From assembly GCA_025529335.1 (NCBI GenBank), contig JAMYHX010000072.1, positions 54,346 through 118,345 on the forward strand: a stretch of DNA of 64,000 bases. Reading direction: 5' to 3'. The first letter of the stretch is position 1, and each line of letters begins with the position of its first letter. Source of the DNA: Rhizopus sp. PT2906 (taxonomy: Eukaryota; Mucoromycota; Mucoromycetes; Mucorales; Rhizopodaceae). This document shows positions 57,288 through 64,000 of this stretch, piece after piece. Under the pieces are notes generated by a model. That model was not told where the DNA came from and did no database searches. It saw only the letters and a list, made by a program, of their open reading frames with translations. A program made the position numbers and the translations under genes.

Positions 57288-58469
57288 TTACTTAGAAATT
57301 GTAGGTTTAGTAACGTAGGGCTCTTCCAAGAACTTAATCTCTTCTTCAGTTAATTTGAGCGAAACAGCTGCGACAGCATCTTTTAAATGTGATTCCTTGC
57401 TGATACCAACAATAGGAGATGCTACAGTAGGCTTGCTAAGTAACCAAGCAATGCTTACCTAAAAGAGGGGGAAAAGATGAATGATTAACTCTTGTTTGTG
57501 ATATAATTTAGGTTACCTGAGCCATGGGCACGCCTCGCTGTTCAGCAACCTTTTGAATCCTTTGAATAATTTCCTTGTCAGCATCGGTTAATGATCTGGA
57601 CCAGGGTTTATTAGAATCAGCTGATGAACGAAGGGTATCTTGATCTAGGGGACGGGCTAATTTGCCTCTCTCCAATGGAGAATATGGCACCTGACCAATG
57701 CCTTTATAAGCAAGATAGGGTATCATTTCGCGTTCTTCTTCACGATAGACCAAATTGTACAAGTTTTGCATAGCTACAAATTTAGTCCATCCGTTCATTT
57801 CAGCTATGGCATTCATCTGTACGAAGCGCCATGCGTTCATATAGCTTGCACCCAAATAACGCACCTTGCCAGACTTTACCACATCATGCAAAGCTTCCAT
57901 GGTTTCTTCCATAGGAGTTTCCTAATAATAATGTTTGTAGCCTGTCTTTTTTACTGTTGCTCAATAGACTTACCTCGTCAAAGCGATGAATGTAAAGCAG
58001 ATCGATGTAATCCAAATCCAAGCGTCTCAAGGAGTCGTCAACAGATTGAAGGATAGCCTTTCTCGACAAACCTCCATTATTTACCAACCTGGGATCATCC
58101 AAAGGCAAACCATGGGGCTGAATACTGATATCATCTTCGTGTACGGGGAAATGAACCTTGGTGGCAATCACAATGCGGTTACGAGGCAAGTTGAATTTTT
58201 TGATGGCCTTGCCCACAACGCGTTCACTCAAACCGTTACTATAAACATTTGCGGTATCAATAAAGTTGATACCAGCATCGTACGCCATCTTGATCAATTC
58301 TAGTGATTCCTCTTCATCCTTCACCCAAGGAAGCCATTTGGAACTTCCGTAACTCATGGCGCCTAAACAGATTCGAGATACCTAATGATGGTTAAAAACA
58401 TGCAATATCAATGGACCAATGTACCTTCATTCCAGTTTTGCCAAGTCGAACGTATTCCATTTTTGTCAT
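57288..58469 (-). CDS. aldo/keto reductase
   Basis: Four exons (58469-58425, 58381-57974, 57921-57517, 57458-57288) encode 342 residues of the aldo/keto reductase superfamily. The catalytic tetrad is visible as Asp and Tyr in FIDTANVYSNGLSE, Lys in IATKVHFP and His in IDLLYIHRFDE. The NADPH-binding end has PIVGISKESHLKDAV. The start MTKMEYVRLGKTGMKVSRIC is typical of the yeast YPL088W/aryl-alcohol dehydrogenase-like branch. The substrate cannot be told; related enzymes act on aromatic or aliphatic aldehydes. The first exon has only 15 codons. Confidence 0.9.
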
Positions 58470-58856
58470 TTCAAAGTAATTGATCGTTTTTTTAAAAAAA
58501 ATGAAAGTGAAAATGGGCCTTGGTTTTATATAGTTTTGGTAGGTATTTTGTGGAACTTGTCGAATCAAACTATTCGGGAAGGAATGCCATGAATTAGAAG
58601 CTAATTATATCACCTTTAGCTAAAGAAACTCGGAAAAATTGACCCTCATTATACAAAACCTTTCATTTTGAGAGAAGATGGCCTTAATAGCTACACATAA
58701 AGGCACCATAATATCGGACATCATCTGTTTATACTGAAAAAGTATTCCCTATTTCCACTGCAACAGATTTTGAAAAAAGTACAAACAGAAAGTATACGGA
58801 CATTAGGCAATTTCCGAAAAAGGAAATTCGTAGATCTCGTATCACTGCAAATGGAT

Positions 58857-58950
58857 ATGATTATGGAAGTATTATTCGTCATCAGTGGACTTTTTTGGTT
58901 AACATGATTATGGAAATACTATTCGTCATCAGTGGACGTTTTTGGTTAAC
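58857..58950. repeat. 47-bp tandem duplication
   Basis: Two adjacent 47-bp copies beginning ATGATTATGGAA and ending GGTTAAC, with three differences (58857-58903 and 58904-58950). Confidence 0.9.
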
Positions 58951-60638
58951 ATGTTAAAGCAAATAAACGTCCGCCCGAACCCGTTCAATCCGTTCAATCC
59001 GTTTGGAAGTAAATAGTAGCGAAAATATCCCTTTTGGGTACAAGGATAAACAATGTTAAAGTGATGAGCGGAATTACCGATGAAAAACTAAAGGAATTGA
59101 TTTAGCCATACAAGTTTTTGACCATGGGAATGCTTAATAGGTATCAATTTGTTATGGTGTAGTTGATCTAATTCATATAGTAGGGAGCATATAATCGGTC
59201 ATCGCTGAGACCAGGTGAGGGCTAGGTTTGGGGGAACCGAGGGACGTAGAGGAAGCATATTCAGAAGAAATGACAATGGATCACGTATAGTATCAGGCAT
59301 GAATAGATGTCGGTGCATATCAAGGCAATTAACAGCGTGTTTCTTAGAAAGCAGCTGCGCCAAGAACCTCCCGTGCAAATAGCAAAACCCTTCATCACCA
59401 TGTAGTACTTCTTTAGGTTCAGGGAAAAGCATTTTTTTTCAACATTACATACACATTACTTGCTTCGAGTTCGAAAAGGGTTTACCATTAATCACGGTTA
59501 GTACCATGTCAAAGCACGGCAATAAGAGTTACGAATCAAGATAACAAAGAGTGACACATTGTCAAGCTTAAAGGTCTACGTTGTGGTGTTATTGGGGGTT
59601 TTGCTAAAACATTGCCAAACAGCAAAGCTACAATTAGGACAATAACACCTGATTACTGTTGAAATAGTGGCTGGGACTCACAATGAAAACGTAAAGTTGT
59701 TTTGTGCAAAGGGGGCTCTTTGTCTTTTGATTCTCAAAAGGACACATCACTGCACATAGTTATTGCTGACTTTACAACTCGAACGGCAACGAAAGACCCA
59801 ATACTAGCCATTGGAACCTAGAGATGCAATATTCTTATTAATATCTTTCAGACAGAAAATCGGGCAGGATCTGTTGCTTTCAACATTGTATGGCCGTAGC
59901 TTATTCAGCCAGGGAGGAATCTCATTTATCAACTTGGACACCTGAGATCTAAATTTCACTTCATCCTTATGGATAAGCTCTATCACCAACAATCATGCAC
60001 TGCAATCATACATCATTTGAGTCATTTGCAACAAGGATGATAAGGCCAAATTTTAAAGTATTTTGAACTATAGCCATTGAAATTGTCAAAACAGAATAAT
60101 CCGTCAATTGAAAGAAGTATGATTTCCAGTCATACAAAGGATGACTGCACAATGGATGAAAAGGTTTGTAATTATACCTGAAAACAAGCATAAAAGATAA
60201 AGTATAAATGTTTACCAAAACATAATAAAGTCTTGAAGAAAAAAAAATGACCCTTGACTCTAATGAGTTTATTTGCTTATCTCCTTGATTTATGGCCTTT
60301 GAGACAAGTGATAATAAAAAAGCATTATATATCTCGTAGTAATTATATAAGATGCTTATATCAACAATACGATTATGCTCAAGTAATAGATTATATTGTT
60401 TATAGTTGATCATAGAGAACTTATTTCGTGACAAAGTGTATTAGCAATGAAAACGAAAAAGGCTTAATATGTATAAACCAATGCTTCGGTGCGCAGTAGC
60501 GAAGTGCATAAGATTAGCATCATGACGGCCAAGGTGGTTTTAAATAGAACATTGTGTTACTCCAAGAATTGACTATGCTAAAAAAAAGGGGTACGATAGA
60601 GTGATACATAATCCGTAGCTTCGTTAGGCTACCATCGA

Positions 60639-60740
60639 TATACACTCTTTCCGGAAAGTAAATTCGCCTGTGATCGAAAATGAATACACCCATGGTGAGA
60701 ACAAAATTCATGTTGCATGAAATGTAAATTCGTCGTCGCC
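60639..60740. repeat. solo copy of the IS630/Tc1-like transposon end
   Basis: The sequence begins TATACACTCTTTCCGGAAAG, continues AAATTCGCCTG and later GAACAAAATTCATG, following the left inverted end of the element at 14993-16046 with scattered mismatches. No second end or transposase fragment was found within a few kilobases, so it is a solo or truncated end. Confidence 0.8.
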
Positions 60741-61199
60741 AAGAATACTTTCGTAATATTAACAGGCTAGCTGCCTTGGAGTTGAAATTAACTTAAGATT
60801 AGAAATAGCCCTCTTTAGTCTGTTTGTAAAAGTTTAAATTCTTTATTCGGTCTTTCCATGAAATCAGAGGAACATGTAGTCATATTTGGTAATGAATATT
60901 CCTCCGTTCCTTTTTTTTTGTTTAAACTATCCTGGATAGGTATCGCTACTCTCCCCAGAATGCACTTCGGTGGTAAGTAAAACTAATATTAGGATATAGT
61001 TCTAATACTAGCATACTTTTTCTCTCTCTTTTGACATGATGTCGTTTTATTCAAACATATTTTTCTTTGTCGTCTTTTTACGCAAATAATTTTTTTATTT
61101 TATGACAACATTTTATAAAATTAATGTCAATAATTAATAAAAATACAGTATAACTATAGCAAGAACTTCATTCATCGGCATTCATGCGGTTACCTTGGC

Positions 61200-61987
61200 C
61201 ATACAAAGTACATGTAACGGAGGTTGACTACAAAAGTGGCGCGCAAAAAATTCGATAAAATCTTCAGCGTGCAAAAAACAGCACTGAAAAAGGTCAACAA
61301 ACTACTGAAATAGAAGCTTCTCTAAGTCAATAGGATATGTTCCGAGCCAGAGACGTAAACGAACTCAATGAAATGTACAATACATGCCTTAGAGATATTT
61401 TGCGCGAGTTCTACTTTTCACCACAACGAGCTAAGCAAAAAAAGGAGATATGAATTGCAAAAACGTAGATATCTCGACAGGCTTTGTTCAGCGGAACGTT
61501 AGTATGCAGCATCTGGTGTCAAAGGCGTGAGACCTATCACGTTTGTCAGTGACCGCGGTCTAAGTATAGGCTCACGAATAAAAGCATTCATACGTTACGG
61601 TAGCCACTGGAAACCGAAGAGGCACAGTCTTTATACAACTGTATGCATAACCAATGAACATAACTGCTTCAATAAGCTATCACATCCAGTACGAACAATT
61701 CATCGAAACGGAGCAAGTCAACTAAGAACAATTAATAGCGCATTTGTTTGTGACAACCCAAGTTGTGTCTCTATCCAAGCAAAAAAAAAGCAGTGAAAAG
61801 ACGGGACACCGTGTCCGCAATGGCAATAGGCCTGTCAGGTCTGGCAACACTCCTTTTTGGTGCAATCTTCCCACAATTTGATCCGTAAGTCAATCAATCC
61901 AATACTGATAAATTTAAAACAAATGCCACTTCTTTCTTTAGTGCAAACGAAGATAGGCCCGCTGTCGATGACAGTAATATTTTTTGA
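61200..61987 (+). pseudogene. decayed Fanzor/TnpB-like protein gene, C-terminal part
   Basis: Plus-strand pieces read NELNEMYNTCLRDILREFYF, RYELQKRRYLDRLCSAER(stop)YAASGVKGVRPITFVSDRG, GSRIKAFIRYGSHWKPKRHS, VCITNEHNCFNKLSHPVRT, AFVCDNPSCVSIQA, RRDTVSAMAIGLSGLATLLF and, after a GT...TAG intron, ANEDRPAVDDSNIF then stop. A Cys pair plus RD-x3-A-M-A-I matches the zinc ribbon and last RuvC motif (D-x-N-A-A-x-N-I) of TnpB/Fanzor nucleases. The first Cys pair expected before FNKLSHP is incomplete. Stops and frame changes show it is not functional. Fanzors are eukaryotic TnpB relatives carried by transposons. An alternative is an unrelated Mucoralean transposon protein with a similar ribbon. Confidence 0.5.
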
Positions 61988-62045
61988 AATCTAAGTCTTA
62001 TTTGATAATTTGTTAACTTGTACTGATTGTTTTTAACAACAACAA

Positions 62046-62348
62046 ATGTTTATTGACTGTTTTATTAATTACATCTGCTTGTGTCTCAATTTTGGGACTG
62101 GTAGTTCATTTATCTTATCAGCATTGATAGAAAATATTGAAAAACATAGAGATACTGTCTACGAACTGAACGGTGATATCGCCACAAGAAACCAACGTGT
62201 TGACATCTTTACGTGTGCAATGGATCGCCTGTTCAGTTACAAAAAGACCAGCAAGCCTGAGAAATATGAACCCTATACAGGCACCGGGTTCTTTTCTTAT
62301 CTTGATTATATGAATTGCTTACGAAAAAAAAAAAAAAAAAACAGTTAA
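62046..62348 (+). pseudogene. unrecognised coding-like fragment
   Basis: An open frame reads FILSALIENIEKHRDTVYEL, RNQRVDIFTCAMDRLFSYKK, KPEKYEPYTGTGFFSYLDY and then runs into an A-run. It looks like protein, but no family is recognised and no partner exon was found. It lies just after the Fanzor-like relic. Confidence 0.3.
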
Positions 62349-62591
62349 AGCTAAAGGCATGACATAGAGATTCTGCTAGGTAGAAATCCAAAGACTTTGG
62401 AACAGTGAGAATAAGCATCGCTTTGAGAAATACGCCCTCCTTCTTTTTTTTATATGCAATCTCATTAAACTGTTTCTAAGCCATACAATTTTCTTTTAAA
62501 AAATGCAACATTACACAAACATCCCTTACTAAGTGTCAATTGTGCTACAGTTTAATCAATTGACAGGTATAGAATCTTTTGGGGCATTTTA

Positions 62592-63610
62592 TTATTGGAG
62601 AAGTGGGGTTTGTTCTGTGGCTGTTGTTGTCGTAGGCTTCTTTGCGGGAGGATAAGGCACGCTCTCCTCTTCCTCGGCTGTCTGACCATTTTCGTACTCG
62701 TAGGTAGCGGCTACCCATAAACCAGCGCCTACTATGTTTGTCCATACGAAAAATATATTAAATACGGGCAAGATTTCCAAAGCAAACGCAACAGAGCCAA
62801 AGTTGGCATAGTCCCATTTATGTTCTTTTGCATAGCGGTATGATTCGGATACCTTGAGTCCGCGGATTTCGATATCATAATGTAAGTGCTGATTCCAACT
62901 GTATTAGAAAGAATAATAAGAAAAAAAAAAAAAGTCAGATGAAACCAGGTACGCTCATTAGTATTCATTACTTACGCAGTTGGCCATCCACTGATATAGC
63001 ACGCCAGTGCTGTACCAACAACAGGCACCAGTTGAAAAGGAGATGTGAAAATCAAAAGTAAGATCTATTTCTTTTTTTTTTAGAGAGATAGAATGACACG
63101 TTAGGTTTAAAGACGTACCTTGACCATAATCAGTAACCAGTTTACCAAGATGCTTGACCTTATATTACGCCAACAAATGACAAGCTTTGGTATATCATCG
63201 GTATCATCCAACAGATGGCCTAATCCCTTAGCTTCTAAGGTAGCATCAAACACAGCATCTTGAAAGATAGGCACCAAAATAGCAAAGAACAGCAAGTTGA
63301 TGATGGCACTCTCAAGGACGACAGAGATGACAGAAACGAACCAAGACATCCAGTGTGGCCAGTGCCACTCGATTAACTTCTCAACATGTCCAGGTAAAAG
63401 TACTTTTAATGAAAATCCAATAGAGAAAGTGCTAAAGATGATTGACAATACAATGGGACTGAGCGTTTTTAACCATAGTTCCTTTTGCAGCAACTATTAA
63501 TAAAAGATAGATGCTTACTCTTTATATACCTTTGGATGAGTTAAAAAGAAATAAACTCCTTTCAAAGGATAAGCAAAAGATGGTATTCGCTTTATTTTAG
63601 GAAGATTCAT
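62592..63610 (-). CDS. EI24-family membrane protein (RRT8/Lds-like)
   Basis: Four exons (63610-63530, 63493-63119, 63064-62976, 62898-62592) encode 283 residues. The start MNLPKIKRIPSFAYPLKGVY followed by FFLTHPKLLQKELWLKTLSP is characteristic of fungal EI24 (CysZ-like) proteins related to yeast Rrt8, Lds1 and Lds2. Four or more membrane segments are visible, for example PIVLSIIFSTFSIGFSLKVL and FQLVPVVGTALACYISGW, and the polar tail ends TEQTPLLQ. The yeast relatives associate with lipid droplets and the outer spore wall. Function in Mucorales is unknown. Confidence 0.82.
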
Positions 63611-63753
63611 AAAGAGAAAAAAAGAAAGTGGGAAGAAAGATTTTTTATGTATTACAAGGAAGATCTTCTTTCTTTTTTTCTGCGTTTCAATCTAAAGTGA
63701 TACTCAGCAGAGAGTAGACAAAGACAGACATGTACTGAACATGATAGTATTTA
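63611..63753. other. short divergent/convergent spacer
   Basis: Promoter side of the EI24 gene and 3' side of the TRAPPC2L-like gene; no other feature seen. Confidence 0.4.
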
Positions 63754-64000
63754 TTATATTTCTAATGTTCTTGCACTCATCCCAATAGATTCAATAGCCT
63801 TGGTAAATGATTTACTTGTAATAGGTTTTTGAGAATCCACATTATAAAATGGGTTGCATACGTTTGCGACATAAGCAGAATGTATTTTACGAAACAGCTG
63901 TTGTAAAATAAAGATTAATACATATATACATTAAGACCAATACACATTTACAGCTTTCATATCTGCATCACGAATGATTCCATCAGTAACAGATACAACA
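63754..64000 (-). CDS. TRAPP complex subunit 2-like (TRAPPC2L/Tca17), 3' part
   Basis: Two minus-strand exons are visible: 63897-63754 (47 residues to the stop) and one from 63952 to beyond the right edge. They join as DADMKA/LFRKIHSAYVANVCNPFYN, then KPITSKSFTKAIESI. The block LFRKxHxxYxxxxCNPFYN is the conserved end of TRAPPC2L/Tca17 proteins, which sit in the TRAPP tethering complexes for ER-Golgi and Golgi traffic. The gene is cut off by the window, so the N-terminal part cannot be judged. Confidence 0.8.

Larger units (their letters stand above)
58470..61169. other. gene-poor stretch with repeats and relics
   Basis: No intact gene recognised. It contains a 47-bp tandem duplication (58857-58950), a triple (C)CGTTCAATC run near 58978-59000, a minus-strand open stretch at 59199-59432 (EPKEVLHGDEGFCYLHGRFL) that may be a relic, and a solo transposon end at 60639-60740. 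Confidence 0.55.

Overview
The window is nuclear DNA of a filamentous fungus, most likely Mucoromycota, order Mucorales (Rhizopus/Mucor-type). This is judged from AT-rich DNA, compact genes broken by many 45-70 nt GTAAGT...TAG introns, and the mix of genes (NAD-GDH, SBF-like transporter, secreted LysM and NPP1-like proteins). The degenerate Tc1/IS630, Mutator-like and Fanzor-like relics also fit. No prokaryotic features, CRISPR arrays, rRNA or confidently recognisable tRNA genes were seen. Most gene models below were rebuilt by hand from splice junctions that keep frame and family alignment.

Layout. 0.5-9.2 kb: an unrecognised coding remnant, a UPF0538 protein, a secreted LysM protein, a DMT transporter, mitochondrial SerRS and a 771-aa fungal transcription-factor-domain protein. 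9.2-12.2 kb: no gene recognised. 12.2-19.4 kb: UBA/UBX protein, proteasome beta-2, a decayed IS630/Tc1-like element with long inverted repeats, a small basic protein, a secreted NPP1-domain protein and an ArfGAP. 19.6-27.8 kb: two practically identical copies of an old-yellow-enzyme (ene-reductase) gene in a 1623-bp inverted duplication around a 4.9-kb spacer of decayed coding and transposase sequence. 27.9-34.1 kb: a probable CENP-T kinetochore protein, a cluster of dead transposons (Tc1-like, a short element with inverted ends, a MULE) and ribosomal protein P2. 34.2-45.2 kb: LTA4H-type aminopeptidase, peroxisomal enoyl-CoA isomerase/hydratase-like protein, a coiled-coil protein, Mog1 and NAD-GDH. 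45.2-48.1 kb: no gene recognised. 48.1-58.5 kb: Rch1-like transporter, an unrecognised broken gene, Coa6, a two-TM protein, a TFIIIC subunit, MsrA and an aldo/keto reductase. 58.5-62.5 kb: relics, including a solo transposon end and a decayed Fanzor/TnpB-like gene. 62.6-64 kb: EI24-family protein and the 3' end of a TRAPPC2L/Tca17-like gene.

Most genes are unlinked housekeeping functions; there is no operon-like system. The most unusual items are the near-perfect inverted duplication of the ene-reductase gene with its promoter, the CENP-T-like gene next to it (Mucor relatives are reported to lack CENP-A), and the Fanzor-like relic.
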